From Ectocarpus siliculosus (taxonomy: Eukaryota; Sar; Phaeophyceae; Ectocarpales; Ectocarpaceae), in contig FN649727.1 of the NCBI GenBank assembly GCA_000310025.1, positions 2,274,762-2,338,761 of the forward strand: a stretch of 64,000 nucleotides of DNA, given 5' to 3'. Shown in pieces: positions 63,651 to 64,000 of this stretch (positions are counted from its first letter, which is position 1; the number at the start of each line of letters is the position of its first letter). A program made the position numbers and the translations under genes. A model generated the notes under the pieces. It ran no database searches. It was not told the DNA's origin and saw only the letters and a program-made list of their open reading frames with translations.

Positions 63651-64000
63651 GTACGTTGATATACCACGCCTACATCCTACAACAAGCAGAGGTGTGGCAA
63701 TGTCAGCTGGGTAGCAAAGCCAGCTAAGTAGCTTACGCACTCACAACCGGTTACGCACAGCTTTTTTTGGCTTGGTTTTCAAGCCGCTGGTGGACTTCCA
63801 TGGCAGGCGTAGTCCGATAATTTGAATTGGAAAATTTGTGGAGTCTTGATGTCTTTATTTTGCCAGGGTACCCTCACAGCATCCGCCCTTCGCTCTACAA
63901 CGAGCTTCGAATCTGACTAGACTGTACTCCTCAGTTTGGAGCGACAAATATTGTCCCAACATCCCTTCCGGGACCAACCCGTTGTCAACTTGCGGTATTT

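Overview
The window is nuclear DNA of a eukaryote with dense introns. A brown alga (stramenopile, Ectocarpus-like) fits best. Coding blocks are mostly 30 to 190 codons with GT-AG or GC-AG junctions, and reading frame is kept across every junction I checked in the complete models. One thioredoxin carries a signal peptide followed by an Ala-Phe junction and a basic stretch, the pattern of heterokont plastid proteins. A WD40/EF-hand protein of the kind found in flagellated cells is present, and an internal TTAGGG array matches the telomere repeat reported for brown algae. The species is an inference. No bacterial operon, CRISPR, rRNA or complete tRNA was seen.

Layout. 1-1.6 kb: last exon of a Fes1/Sil1-like Hsp70 exchange factor (+). 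3.7-7.8 kb: two-RRM hnRNP-like protein (-), with a 1.2-kb inverted-repeat element in its last intron. 10.7-21.1 kb: a 16-exon arginyl-tRNA synthetase (-) whose N-terminus is a WHEP domain plus a complete GST-like module; a decayed copy of its 3' end lies just beyond the stop. 21.4-29.7 kb: a 14-exon GRIP-domain golgin (+) sharing a 377-bp upstream region with the synthetase and carrying a 1.5-kb near-perfect foldback element in one intron. 31.5-33.1 kb: PRXL2-type thioredoxin-fold protein (+). 33.5-34.8 kb: orphan ORF (-). 35.0-37.0 kb: leader-bearing thioredoxin (+). 38.1-44.8 kb: malic enzyme (-), with a small element holding TTAGGG repeats in an intron. 45.7-49.0 kb: AAA ATPase of the katanin/VPS4 class (+). 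49.0-56.6 kb: gene-poor, with a 1.4-kb imperfect foldback over its whole length. 56.6 kb to the right edge: EF-hand/WD40 protein (+), interrupted by a 544-bp assembly gap and running off the window.

The genes are unrelated housekeeping functions (translation, Golgi tethering, redox, carbon metabolism, AAA remodelling, flagellum), often on alternating strands with short divergent promoters; they do not form a cluster. The most unusual items are the WHEP-GST-ArgRS fusion, the repeated use of GC-AG introns (five genes), and the foldback and telomere-repeat elements inside introns. Exon coordinates were derived by hand from splice consensus, reading phase and family motifs, so single junctions may be off.
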